64,000 bases of DNA. It comes from Chryseosolibacter histidinae (GTDB lineage: Bacteria > Bacteroidota > Bacteroidia > Cytophagales > Cyclobacteriaceae). Below the pieces are notes generated by a model. The model saw only the letters and a list, made by a program, of their open reading frames with translations, was not told where the DNA came from and made no database searches. The position numbers and the translations under genes are program-made. Position 1 is the first letter of the stretch. Each line of letters begins with the position of its first letter. Where the stretch lies: the NCBI RefSeq assembly GCF_018598225.1, contig NZ_JAHESF010000026.1:33927-97926 (forward strand). Direction: 5' to 3'. Shown here in pieces: positions 36,377 through 45,155 of this stretch.

Positions 36377-36421
36377 GATTTGAGACTTGAGATGTGAGAT
36401 ATGAGATGTGAGATTTGAGAC
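36377..36421 (-). repeat. Tandem GAGAT-type repeat ahead of a DUF4136 lipoprotein gene
   Basis: About four imperfect ten-base units of the form GAGAT-x-TGA-x (TGAGACTTGAGATGTGAGAT and similar) fill the gap between the barrel and lipoprotein genes. The last unit ends about ten bases from the lipoprotein ATG. Repeat number could vary and alter the leader. Confidence 0.7.
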
Positions 36422-36431
36422 CCGGGATTGA

Positions 36432-37109
36432 TCAATTTGCTTTTTCAGCGGGTTGGTTTCGTTTTCCCAGCTTGTACGACAAGCCACCGCCCAGGCTGAA
36501 CTGGTAAATGGTGGAGTAGCTGTTCACCGATACACCGCCGCCGCCCGTGCCGATGTAGGCACCACCACCCGCGGCCTGTACGGCAGATACAAGCTGTGCC
36601 TGGACCTTGATGGCTACAGTTTCGGTGGCCCAAATGTTGCACCCAAGCCTGATGCCCCACGCAAACTTGGTCAGCGAAGAAGAATTATTGGTTGATTCAT
36701 TGGTGACGTTCAGCGTTCCTACACCCGCCATCAAACCACCATAAGACTCTAACTTACCATTTTGTGAATGCACATGCCGGTTACCGGCCAGCATCATATA
36801 ATTGATATCCAGGGTGAGATCGTCAGTAGTGACAGCAACAAACTGCCCGGATTGCCATGTAGTGGGCGCGTGGGTGTCTTGCCGCAGGTAGAGGAGCTCA
36901 ACGCTATAGGTTGGACGCAGCGAATACTCGATGCCTGCGCCCCATTGAAAACCACCTTCGATGGTGCCATGGTAGTAGTTGTAAGAGTCGGCATACGCTT
37001 CGAAATAGTCGTCGAAGACATAGCTGCCATAAAGATTTACCCGCACGCCCTGCGCAAGCAAGCTGTTTCCGGCAATAAGAAGGAAAATGAAGGTCCAGTA
37101 TTTTTTCAT
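36432..37109 (-). CDS. Outer-membrane beta-barrel protein, paralogue family B
   Basis: This 225-residue protein starts at the ATG at 37109 with a signal peptide (FIFLLIAGNSLLAQ). Strand pattern: VNLYGSYVFDDYFE, GFQWGAGIEYSL, YSVELLYLRQD, and KFAWGIRLGCNIWATETVAIKVQAQL near residue 170. The last pattern is shared with 40522-41130 (FAWGGRAGVRYRLSDTVGFKLQLQL), which defines family B. The C-terminal half has a glycine-rich loop (GGGAYIGTGGGGV). It is followed by a DUF4136 lipoprotein gene, making the second barrel plus lipoprotein pair. Function is unknown. Confidence 0.8.
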   Translation of the reverse strand: MKKYWTFIFLLIAGNSLLAQGVRVNLYGSYVFDDYFEAYADSYNYYHGTIEGGFQWGAGIEYSLRPTYSVELLYLRQDTHAPTTWQSGQFVAVTTDDLTLDINYMMLAGNRHVHSQNGKLESYGGLMAGVGTLNVTNESTNNSSSLTKFAWGIRLGCNIWATETVAIKVQAQLVSAVQAAGGGAYIGTGGGGVSVNSYSTIYQFSLGGGLSYKLGKRNQPAEKAN

Positions 37110-37168
37110 CCGTGTTGGTTGTTGGTCTTTACATATTTTATAAGATGCCACTGCGCAGGCGGTGCCTG

Positions 37169-37930
37169 TCAATAATCATCGACTACGCTGTTCCAGATGC
37201 GGTCGATATCCGGGTTGAGAATAATATCTGTTCTGCGATTCTTTGCCCTGCCTTCCGGCGTGAGGTTGTCAGCCACCGGGTTGTATTTTCCCTTTCCCGC
37301 CGCGGTAAGTCTGGCAGGCTCCACATGGTATGCTTCGCAAAGAAGCTTCACCACTCCATTGGCTCTTTCCGTGCTCAGCGACCAGTTGTCTCCACCTTTC
37401 CTGTATTTAACATCATCTGTGTTTCCGAGTACAATGACCTTCAACCTGGGATAATCATTCAGCACCTGGGCCAGTTTTTCCAACGCTTTCTTTCCGTTCT
37501 CGCCAAGCTTCGAGCTGCCAGTGGCGTATAAGAGATCGTCGGCAAGGCTTACGTGCAGCAGTCCCTGCCGGTAGAATACAGCTACACCCCTGTTGGAGAA
37601 ATCGATCAATGCGGTAGTCAGCTTATCGTGAACACGCTCCAGTATTTCCTGTTCGCCGGCAAGGATCTGCCGCATATCGCTGAGCGCTTTCCGGTCGAAC
37701 TCGCAGGCAGAGCGGTAATTGTTGTATTCCCGGTGAAGAGAATCACAATGTGTGGAGAGGTCTCTCAGTTCGGAACGAAGCGTTGCCGAGTTCTTTTCAA
37801 GCAAGGCATTGCGACCGTTCAACGTATTTATTTCCTCTTTGAGCTTACCACTGGCGCACGCCATCAGCAGGTTGCAGAAAAGCACGATCAGACCTTGTTG
37901 CAATCGTCTTTTGATCTTTGCCATCTCCAT
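37169..37930 (-). CDS. OmpA-family peptidoglycan-binding lipoprotein
   Basis: This 253-residue protein (ATG at 37930 or 37924) has a lipobox LLMACAS and then a coiled-coil stretch of about 60 residues (LKEEINTLNGRNALLEKN...). The C-terminal OmpA/MotB domain has VSLADDLLYATGSSKLGENGKKALEKLAQVL, VLGNTDDV and GKGKYNPVADN-x3-EGRAKNRRTDI, with the conserved peptidoglycan contacts N-x-RRTDI. Such proteins link the outer membrane to the cell wall. It precedes a barrel gene in the same direction, with 59 bases between, so the two may be cotranscribed. Confidence 0.92.
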   Translation of the reverse strand: MEMAKIKRRLQQGLIVLFCNLLMACASGKLKEEINTLNGRNALLEKNSATLRSELRDLSTHCDSLHREYNNYRSACEFDRKALSDMRQILAGEQEILERVHDKLTTALIDFSNRGVAVFYRQGLLHVSLADDLLYATGSSKLGENGKKALEKLAQVLNDYPRLKVIVLGNTDDVKYRKGGDNWSLSTERANGVVKLLCEAYHVEPARLTAAGKGKYNPVADNLTPEGRAKNRRTDIILNPDIDRIWNSVVDDY

Positions 37931-38097
37931 ATATCAGTTTTATTCTATTGATCGATCTTCTTCCATGGCCGGCAGCGGCCAGCCCCCTTTTCAGGGGCCG
38001 GCACTACCAGCACACGTTTATGAAAAAAATAACCACCGCTACACGCCTATTTAAAAACACAGTGTCACGGAAAACCGGAGAACACTGCCACACCTCA

Positions 38098-39279
38098 CTA
38101 CCGGAACCATGCGCTTCCAAGCACCACGTAATAAGCCCATTGCTCCGGCCCCTTGGCCAGGTCGAGCCCCATTCTCAGCTTGAACTTGCGGGCCACCAGA
38201 TAACGAAAACCGCCACCACCAGACGAGGTCCAGGGACTCTTGCTGAACGTATTCCATTCATCATACACTTTACCGGTTCCACCGAAGCCCACCAGGCTCC
38301 ACCGGGGCACAAAATCCCAGCGCAGCTCCACTTCCACAACGGAGTAGATATTGCCCTGGTACCGGGCCACGGGCACGCCGCGTAAATTCAAATACGGAAG
38401 CAGGTAAAACGGTGCATCGCCAAAAACCTCCTGCATTTCGTATCGAAACCCGGCAATAAGCGCCGGCCACAACGGCGTATAGAAATGAAAAAAAGAATTG
38501 AGATTCACATAGTCATATTCGCTGCCGAACCCGTTGTCAGACCATCCTGTAGACAACCGCCAGTACATGCCACGGTTGGGTGTAAAAATGTTGTCGCGGT
38601 TATCCATCTCCACCACAATGCCCGGCATGCTCACCCTGCTGCTCCACTCCTTGCCGTCAAGGAACTCAGGCAGGTCTTCCGATTGCAGCTCAGCATCGGT
38701 ATTCAGAAACAGGTATGAGATGCCAGCGCTCCAGGGCGAGGCAGCAAAATTCTTCTGAAAAGAAGAAAAGAATGGTGTGGTCCTGAGCTTGAACCGGAAC
38801 TCCTTTTCTTCGCCCTCGTCAGTATCGCGGTAAAAGGAAAGGTTCAGGTCGGCATATCCTCCAAGCACCCTGTACTTGCTCCTGGCCCTCGCCCATGTAC
38901 CCAGGCGAAAAGCCATGGCAGCCCAGCTGTTATTGAGCGTATACAAACCGCCGCCACCCGTAATATCGGGCGGCACCTGTTTTACCCTCACCTTCGATGA
39001 AACGGTATCGCTGATGGGAGGCCGGCGTTTTAAAAACACCAGCGCCAGCCCGCCACCGAAGTTACCCAACGCGGGCTCGGTGATCACAAACGGCAATGGC
39101 AGAAAACCATGTGCATCGATCAGGAAATTGCTCAGGTCAAACGCGTGGTCTAAAGAATCTTTGAAGTGCATACTATCCTGTTCCTCCCCGGGCTGGCCCG
39201 CGGCCGGCATGGAAGAGATCACTATCATAGAAATTGCCGTCAAAATTTTCAGTCTTTTTTTCACACGTTCTCTTGACAC
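38098..39279 (-). CDS. BamA/TamA-like outer-membrane barrel without POTRA domains
   Basis: This 393-residue protein starts at a GTG (39279, or 39264 for a shorter leader) and has a signal peptide. It has no POTRA repeats; the BamA-type surface-antigen barrel starts at about residue 60. Marks include DNRDNIFTPNRGMYWRLSTG, FRYEMQEVFGDAPFYLLPYL-x-LRGVP and a glycine-rich SGGGGFRYL near the end. It is shorter than BamA (about 800 residues). Such short barrels are seen in Bacteroidota and may be patatin-like or lipid-handling partners. Substrate unknown. The gene stands alone on the minus strand. Confidence 0.85.
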   Translation of the reverse strand: MSRERVKKRLKILTAISMIVISSMPAAGQPGEEQDSMHFKDSLDHAFDLSNFLIDAHGFLPLPFVITEPALGNFGGGLALVFLKRRPPISDTVSSKVRVKQVPPDITGGGGLYTLNNSWAAMAFRLGTWARARSKYRVLGGYADLNLSFYRDTDEGEEKEFRFKLRTTPFFSSFQKNFAASPWSAGISYLFLNTDAELQSEDLPEFLDGKEWSSRVSMPGIVVEMDNRDNIFTPNRGMYWRLSTGWSDNGFGSEYDYVNLNSFFHFYTPLWPALIAGFRYEMQEVFGDAPFYLLPYLNLRGVPVARYQGNIYSVVEVELRWDFVPRWSLVGFGGTGKVYDEWNTFSKSPWTSSGGGGFRYLVARKFKLRMGLDLAKGPEQWAYYVVLGSAWFR

Positions 39280-39623
39280 TTTCAGAACTTACCGTTCTGC
39301 GAAACTCCATTCAACCCAGTGCCTACAGCTTACAGGCGCGCGCATCGGCAACAACTAAAACCGACAACTCCCGGGTGCAGCACCTGGTCGCTGCAGGCGA
39401 ACTGTGATGCATAGTTAGCGCAAACTTTTTCTGAAGGTTAGTTTAATACTGTTATACACAGTAAAGGACTTATCGGGGCAGCGCTCCCGGGCTACCTTTA
39501 CTGCAATATGATCGCCAGGACTGCAGCGCACCACACCCATTGCCGCTGAAGATCCTTTGCCTATAACTTGCTACGTTCAAACAAGGAAACTAACACGGGT
39601 GATGACTCGATGCACCAGGGCTT
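39280..39623 (+). other. 344-base stretch without a recognisable gene
   Basis: This lies between a minus-strand barrel gene and a small plus-strand gene, so it holds two divergent promoters. I see no open frame of protein-like composition and no clear promoter motif. Confidence 0.5.
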
Positions 39624-39860
39624 ATGAGCGCAGATATCGAATTTATGATCGGGCGATTCCCGGCGTATAAGGAACGGATCCTGAGTCAGTATGAAGTAGA
39701 TGAGGATTTTAAAACATTGTGTGAAGACTTCTATGCGAGCGCATTGATCCTGCGAAGTCAGAAGAAGAAACGTATCAAAAACAAAAAAAATGAGCTCGAG
39801 TATCAGAAACTGTTTCTCGCCCTGGAGACCGAGATCTTCGATCTTCTTACCAGGGACTAA
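39624..39860 (+). CDS. Hypothetical small charged protein
   Basis: This 78-residue protein has no signal peptide or membrane segment. It is helical and basic in the middle (KKKRIKNKKNELEYQKL), with an acidic start and end. I do not recognise a family. It sits 5 bases before a DUF502 membrane gene on the same strand, so the two are likely cotranscribed. Confidence 0.65.
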   Translation: MSADIEFMIGRFPAYKERILSQYEVDEDFKTLCEDFYASALILRSQKKKRIKNKKNELEYQKLFLALETEIFDLLTRD

Positions 39861-39865
39861 TCGCC

Positions 39866-40489
39866 ATGAAGATGCAAACCAGGAACATACAAGCCTTCGC
39901 ATTCTTTAAACGCACCGTGATGAGTGGTGTCTTCCTGTTGCTGCCCATACTCATCATCGCCGTGTTGTTTGCCAAAATATGGGCACCCATCACCAAACTC
40001 GTAGAACGCATCAGCTACCGGTTGAACGCAGAATTCCTGCCAGGCCTCAATGGTGTTACCATACTTGCCCTGTGCGCCATCCTGCTGCTGTGCTTTGCGC
40101 TGGGCCTGCTGGCGCGCCTCGCCTTTGTCAGCGCCTTTTCTGATTGGGTAGAGAACAACATCATCAAGGTGCTTCCTGCCTACCGGTATTTCAAGATCAT
40201 AGCGCTCGAGAAAATGGGTGTAGCGCACCACGAGGATCAGGTTTGTTTGCTGGTGTACGTGCAGGGCACATGGCAGCCCGCGTTGCTGATCGAAGATGGC
40301 CCGGGTACCTGGCACACGGTCTTTGTTCCGCTGGCGCCGTCGCCCAATATCGGAACCATCCATTTCGTACAGGCAAAACACGTCATAAAGACAGATCACA
40401 CCCTCAACGATTTTCACGAGTTCATCCAACGATTCGGCAAAGGCATCATTTCAAAAGCGGAGATCCAGCTTCCCGAAACGATGGATTGA
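39866..40489 (+). CDS. DUF502-family inner-membrane protein
   Basis: This 207-residue protein has two membrane helices (about residues 17-37 and 65-90, with LLLPILIIAVLFAKIW and LALCAILLLCFALGLLARL). A soluble C-terminal domain follows with VCLLVYVQGTWQPALLIEDG and TVFVPLAPSPNIGTIHFV. Order and motif G-x-L-x2-R-P-x-F fit DUF502, a widespread family of unknown function in bacteria and plants. It is placed between a small charged protein gene and a barrel gene. Confidence 0.85.
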   Translation: MKMQTRNIQAFAFFKRTVMSGVFLLLPILIIAVLFAKIWAPITKLVERISYRLNAEFLPGLNGVTILALCAILLLCFALGLLARLAFVSAFSDWVENNIIKVLPAYRYFKIIALEKMGVAHHEDQVCLLVYVQGTWQPALLIEDGPGTWHTVFVPLAPSPNIGTIHFVQAKHVIKTDHTLNDFHEFIQRFGKGIISKAEIQLPETMD

Positions 40490-40521
40490 TCTGTTGAAAC
40501 ACTTTTTCACTCACAGGCAAA

Positions 40522-41130
40522 ATGAAAACAACGTTGTGTCTTCTCGCTACCTTTTGGCTCACGCCATCTTGCTTTGCCCAGCTGGGTGTAAGCTTTCTTG
40601 GCGGATACGCCTGCAAGGAACAATTCCCCGTTACGCCCGCGGTGGTCAGGATCTCCGACGGCTTTACCTATGGCGCCGGCGTGGAGATCATGATCCTGGG
40701 TGTTTATGGATTTGAGCTAAGCTATCAGCGGCAAGAAGCTGAGTTCACCGTATCGGATGATAGCGGAAGTGAAACAGACCGGGGCGCTATTGACCTTGTG
40801 CTGTTGGCAGGATACCGCTTGCACGCCCTCACCGATGTTGTAACCCTCTATGGCGGCCTTGCTTTTGGATCGGCCGTTCTTTCCAACCACGAAAGAGACA
40901 TGTCAGCGTATCGTTTTGCCTGGGGCGGCAGGGCTGGTGTCAGGTACAGGTTATCCGATACGGTTGGCTTCAAGCTGCAGCTGCAGCTGATTGCCATACC
41001 TCACGCCGGCGACGCTTCTGCATGGCCGATATCAGGCGCCCCTGCCGCACCTTCAGAAGGTTATGCGTATGCCCTTCAATTCGGCATGGCAACGGGTGTC
41101 TGCTTCTCACTTTTTCAGAACCGGGAATGA
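40522..41130 (+). CDS. Outer-membrane beta-barrel protein, paralogue family B
   Basis: This 202-residue protein has a signal peptide ending SCFAQ, then barrel strands: GVSFLGGYACKE, GFTYGAGVEIMI, GFELSYQRQEAEF and VTLYGGLAFGSA. The segment FAWGGRAGVRYRLSDTVGFKLQLQL matches the family B core of 36432-37109. Its stop overlaps the ATG of the TamL-like gene (ATGA), so the two are translationally coupled. This barrel could be a client or partner of TamL, but the overlap alone does not show it. Confidence 0.8.
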   Translation: MKTTLCLLATFWLTPSCFAQLGVSFLGGYACKEQFPVTPAVVRISDGFTYGAGVEIMILGVYGFELSYQRQEAEFTVSDDSGSETDRGAIDLVLLAGYRLHALTDVVTLYGGLAFGSAVLSNHERDMSAYRFAWGGRAGVRYRLSDTVGFKLQLQLIAIPHAGDASAWPISGAPAAPSEGYAYALQFGMATGVCFSLFQNRE

Positions 41131-43493
41131 ACGTTATCATTTCTTCAGCACGCAACCTACGGCGCCTGTTCATCCATGGCCTTGCACTTTTGCTTACCTC
41201 TTGCGCCGCCACCAGGTACATTCCGCCGGGAGCGTATTTTTATGACGAAACAGAAATAGTGATCAACGGCAAGGGGCTTACGAAAAAGCAAGGCCGTGCG
41301 CTGAAGGAAAAACTGGAAGCATCGCTCCTACTGAAAAGCAACCAGCGCATACTCGGAAGCAGGCCGGCGGTGTGGTTCTATTACATAGCGGGCAACCCGA
41401 AGGAACATGCTACTGTGAGGCAATACATCAAAAAGACCCTTGGCTCACCACCCGTGTTCCTCAGCGATATGCAGCCACAGTTTTCAACAAAAGTGATGAC
41501 GGCAAAGCTCGGCAACAACGGTTACTTCGGATCATCGGTGACCTACAAGATCTCCACCAATCCGAAAAATAAAAGCGGCAAGATCACCTACGCGGTAACG
41601 CTGCCTGAGCCGTATCATCTCGGCACCATCCGGTATTGCCTGCAGGACGATGGCAGGTTCGCAGCGGTGTCTGAAAAACTACAGGAGCACGCATTGCTGA
41701 AAACCGGGCAACAATATGATCTCGAAAGGTTAAAAGCCGAGCTGCTGCGCATCGAAAAAGTATTCAGGAATGAAGGTTTCTTTTTCTTTAACAGGAACCT
41801 GCTGATGTTCGAAGCAGACACCACCGAGGGCAACCACACCATAAACCTGGACCTGCGGTTTCGTGAGGCACCCCCGGCGAGGCCCGGCACCACCTACACG
41901 CTCGATGCCGCGAAGTTCTACTTTGGCAGTAACCTGTTGCTGGACTCGGCCTCCGCCCATCGCGACACGCTCACGCTACACGATTTCGATTTCATTTATG
42001 ACCGTAAAAATTCCGCCAACCTGATCAATCCGGGTGTGATCGCCGATATCAACGATCTCAAAAAAAGCAAGGTCTATTCCATTCAGGCCGAAGAGGCTAC
42101 CCGCCGCCACATCCTTGACCTGAGCATGTTTCAATCACTGAGAATACAATTCATACCCGCTCCCGACTCCGCTGTTCTCACCCCGCACGTCTTTCTCTCC
42201 ACCCGGAACAAAAAAAGCCTCACCAGCAAATTGCGGTTTGTTTCCAAATCAAACGGCACGATCGGGCCCGACGCTTCGATCACCTTTACCAATCGTAATA
42301 TTTTCAGCGGCGCAGAAAAATTCGATCTCTCCGTATCAGGAGCCTACGAGACGCAGATCACCAACAACGAAAGCAACACACTGAACGCTTTCGAGGTCAA
42401 GCTCGAGTCTTCGCTTTCTCTCAAACGCCTGCTGATGCCTTTGAAGACCGATCACCACCATGGCACCTATTTACCTACCACCGTGATCAAAGCCGGCCTG
42501 GATTTTCAGAACCGCATCGACTATTACAACATCGGGGCCTTCAACACATCTTATGGGTATATTTGGCGCACCTCCAGGTCGCGCTTCCATGAATTTTCTC
42601 CTGTGATGGTGAGCTACGTCAATACCAGCAATGTTTCTTCCGAGTTTTACGATCTGCTGGTGCTGAACCCTTCGCTTGCCATTTCTTTACAGGATCAGTT
42701 CATCCTGGGCTCACGGTATGCCTACACCATCAGCAGGGCCAATGACAAACCCAATGACTCATTCGAAGCCGATGAATGGAGATCCAACCGCTTTTATTTC
42801 AAGGGGGGCATCGAGCAGGCCGGCAATTTACTTGAGCTGCTGCTGAGAAAGGCCAACGAAAATGAGGAGAGACCTTATCAAATATTGGGCTCGCCCTATT
42901 CACAATACATCAAAGGCGATGTTGACGTTCGTTATTACTGGCGCCTCCATGCCCGGCACTGGGTGGTGTTTAACGCCATTGCCGGAGTCGGTTACGCCTA
43001 TGGTAATTCACAGACAATGCCCTACGTCAAACAATACTCCATTGGCGGCGCCAGCAGCCTCCGGGCATTTGCCGCGCGCACCGTTGGTCCCGGCAGTTAC
43101 AACAGCAGCACCGATCCTGCGTACGCAGACGACTCTGTTGCCTTTCAGGATCAATACGCGGGCATGAAATTGCAGGGCAACATCGAGTACCGGGTTCACA
43201 TTCACAAGGTCTTTCATGGGGCACTCTTCCTGGATGCCGGTAATATCTGGACCTTACGCGAAGACAGTGTGCGCACCGGGGCGCAGTTCAGCAATCAATT
43301 CTATAAGCAGCTGGCCATCGGCGCGGGCATCGGCGTACGCCTGGATTTTAAGATCTTTCTGCTGCGCTTCGATACCGCTTTGCCCCTGCACAGACCCGAC
43401 AGCGGATGGGTGATCCAAAACATGGATTTCAGCAGCTCGGCCTGGCGAAAAGAGAACATCATCTTCAACATTGGGGTAGGTTATCCGTTCTGA
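41127..43493 (+). CDS. TamL-like lipoprotein outer-membrane assembly factor (TamA/BamA superfamily)
   Basis: This 788-residue protein starts at the ATG overlapping the previous gene's stop. Its leader ends in LALLLTSCAAT, a lipobox, which separates Bacteroidota TamL from the TamA of Proteobacteria. After it come POTRA-type repeats (GKGLTKKQGRALKEKLEAS; LGNNGYFGSSVTYKI; LKAELLRIEKVFRNEGFFFF) and, from about residue 390, the surface-antigen barrel with FLDAGNIWTL. The last strand ends in VGYPF, typical for the family. It probably inserts barrels into the outer membrane together with a TamB homologue, not seen here. Confidence 0.93.
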   Translation: MNVIISSARNLRRLFIHGLALLLTSCAATRYIPPGAYFYDETEIVINGKGLTKKQGRALKEKLEASLLLKSNQRILGSRPAVWFYYIAGNPKEHATVRQYIKKTLGSPPVFLSDMQPQFSTKVMTAKLGNNGYFGSSVTYKISTNPKNKSGKITYAVTLPEPYHLGTIRYCLQDDGRFAAVSEKLQEHALLKTGQQYDLERLKAELLRIEKVFRNEGFFFFNRNLLMFEADTTEGNHTINLDLRFREAPPARPGTTYTLDAAKFYFGSNLLLDSASAHRDTLTLHDFDFIYDRKNSANLINPGVIADINDLKKSKVYSIQAEEATRRHILDLSMFQSLRIQFIPAPDSAVLTPHVFLSTRNKKSLTSKLRFVSKSNGTIGPDASITFTNRNIFSGAEKFDLSVSGAYETQITNNESNTLNAFEVKLESSLSLKRLLMPLKTDHHHGTYLPTTVIKAGLDFQNRIDYYNIGAFNTSYGYIWRTSRSRFHEFSPVMVSYVNTSNVSSEFYDLLVLNPSLAISLQDQFILGSRYAYTISRANDKPNDSFEADEWRSNRFYFKGGIEQAGNLLELLLRKANENEERPYQILGSPYSQYIKGDVDVRYYWRLHARHWVVFNAIAGVGYAYGNSQTMPYVKQYSIGGASSLRAFAARTVGPGSYNSSTDPAYADDSVAFQDQYAGMKLQGNIEYRVHIHKVFHGALFLDAGNIWTLREDSVRTGAQFSNQFYKQLAIGAGIGVRLDFKIFLLRFDTALPLHRPDSGWVIQNMDFSSSAWRKENIIFNIGVGYPF

Positions 43494-43564
43494 TCTATGC
43501 CCCTCTTCAACCTGGGTTACTTCATACTTCGGTTTGGCTTCAACCTGCACAGGGTTTGTCGGGC

Positions 43565-44161
43565 TCACGACCGGTCACGGAGCTTCTTATTCTTTTTGTC
43601 GGCAGTGGTCGGCGGAAAATCTTTCATGATCCTGGATACCGCGGGTGGTACCGTAGAGTCTACATCGATCCACGGAGAATCGATCCTGCTGTTGCCGATC
43701 CCCTCCCACACCAGGTGATCGTTGCGGCTGTCGATGATCTCGATGATGAGCGATCCATCGGTGTAGCCCCGCACGTTCCAGGTGGCATAGGCAGAATGTT
43801 TGCCGGTACCCCAGCCATAGGGGCGGTAAACACCTCCATAGCCGTAATACTTCGGGCCCGATAACACTTCGGAAATATCGGTCAGGATCGTCACCACGTT
43901 AACTTTCAGATCCGGCGCGGAGATATCTTCCGCAAATCCTTTTTTGATCAGCTCTTCCTTCACCGCATTGATGATCTGGTCTGCGTTATGCTGACTGAGC
44001 GACTGATCTTTCTGCCGCGGCCTCACCATGGTAAAAGTGGTGTACCGGGTGAAGTCCTTCGTGGTATCGTAATCCCGGGTCACCAGCACAGGCCCTTCAC
44101 AGGCAAACACAATCATGGCCGCAGCATACGCCAGTAACTTCTTTACTTCTCTGCCTGTCAT
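43565..44161 (-). CDS. DUF4136-family lipoprotein
   Basis: This 198-residue protein has a lipobox (MIVFACEG, Cys near residue 21). DUF4136 features: RDYDTTKDFTRYTTFTM, ADQIINAVKEELIKKGF, APDLKVNVVTIL, YYGYGGVYRPYGWG, YTDGSLIIEIID and LVWEGIGN. It aligns with the copy at 35803-36366 in nearly every conserved block. Its gene follows a family A barrel on the same strand with 36 bases between. This is the third DUF4136 and barrel pair. Confidence 0.87.
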   Translation of the reverse strand: MTGREVKKLLAYAAAMIVFACEGPVLVTRDYDTTKDFTRYTTFTMVRPRQKDQSLSQHNADQIINAVKEELIKKGFAEDISAPDLKVNVVTILTDISEVLSGPKYYGYGGVYRPYGWGTGKHSAYATWNVRGYTDGSLIIEIIDSRNDHLVWEGIGNSRIDSPWIDVDSTVPPAVSRIMKDFPPTTADKKNKKLRDRS

Positions 44162-44197
44162 AAATCAATTTGAACAAGCTGCAACGAAAGATATTTT

Positions 44198-44797
44198 CTA
44201 ATGGTACAACAACCCGATGCTCAGGTTCAAATAAGACTGGGCTTCCAGGTCATCGGTGCTGAAGCAGTTATTGTAGCTCAGCGCAACGTAGCCGTAGAGG
44301 TCCGCGTCCAGTTTCATACGCACTCCAATTTCAGGGCTGAGAGAAAATTGCCACGCATCAGTCCGGGCGCCCTCCTGGCTCATGCGAACATCCAGCCTGT
44401 TGTAGGTTACCCCCGCCCCAAAGCCCGCAAACGCAGACATATTTTGTTCTGCATGAAAGTAGTAGTCGCCCATAAAAAGCAACGGCAGGCTGTTGATGTA
44501 ACGGAACTGTTTTCCCGTCAGCGAGGCGTGGCCTTCAGACAGGGTATACGTTGCTCGGTCTTTTTCTTCGTAGAATGTATACCATCCCGTCCTGGCACCT
44601 ATACACCAGCTATCATTGATGTGGTACCTGTAATCGAACGTAAAGCCTCTGAAGCTCACCTGATCCACACGGTCTTTTGTGTTGCCTAACGGAAAGCTGA
44701 TGGTATACTGTGTAGCGGCTGCGCTGTATTGGCCATAACCACAGACAACACCCACCATCATTGCCGGAACTACCAGGAGCAGACTCACCCATCTCAT
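44198..44797 (-). CDS. Outer-membrane beta-barrel protein, paralogue family A
   Basis: This 199-residue protein has a signal peptide (PAMMVGVVCGYGQ) and the family A core: RGFTFDYRYHINDSW, FYEEKDRATYTL, SLTGKQFRYINSLP, GFGAGVTYNRLD and WQFSLSPEIGVRMKL. It matches 14930-15529 and 22280-22873. It is directly upstream of the third DUF4136 lipoprotein. Small outer-membrane barrel; function unknown. Confidence 0.82.
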   Translation of the reverse strand: MRWVSLLLVVPAMMVGVVCGYGQYSAAATQYTISFPLGNTKDRVDQVSFRGFTFDYRYHINDSWCIGARTGWYTFYEEKDRATYTLSEGHASLTGKQFRYINSLPLLFMGDYYFHAEQNMSAFAGFGAGVTYNRLDVRMSQEGARTDAWQFSLSPEIGVRMKLDADLYGYVALSYNNCFSTDDLEAQSYLNLSIGLLYH

Positions 44798-45155
44798 CGC
44801 AAAAACATTTTAACAAAAAACTTCACACAGCATTCCGGCAGGCACGCATCATACATCAGCAGTGAAAAGATCACCTGCTGAAGCTCCAGCATAGTTACAC
44901 CATCTTTTATTGACAGGATAGTTAAATACAGTGATACACTGTGTAGCCTTTTCGATTGCTGGCAGACCATCGCTGGCAACGCCATGAAACGGAGTATTGG
45001 ATAAGAAGCAGCTTTGTTAAAAAGCGCCTCAACTAAAAGTTTCCTGAAAGGTAAATACCATACAAATAGTAAATTCCATTCTATACTTTCCTGTCAAACT
45101 TTGCTAAGCTTGAGATAGATCCGCTCTGAAGTCTGGCCATTAAACAAAATAGCCT
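44798..45155 (+). other. 358-base stretch without a recognisable gene
   Basis: This lies between the minus-strand barrel gene and the plus-strand ornithine cyclodeaminase-like gene, so both promoters should be here. A minus-strand frame at 44794-44985 is only 63 codons with no protein-like features. Nothing else is recognised. Confidence 0.5.

Noticed and set aside
37195..37930. Plus-strand frames overlapping the OmpA-family gene
   Set aside because: They mirror a minus-strand gene with OmpA motifs and have no independent evidence.
44794..44985. 63-codon minus-strand frame upstream of the third barrel
   Set aside because: No signal peptide or family pattern; it looks like leader DNA.
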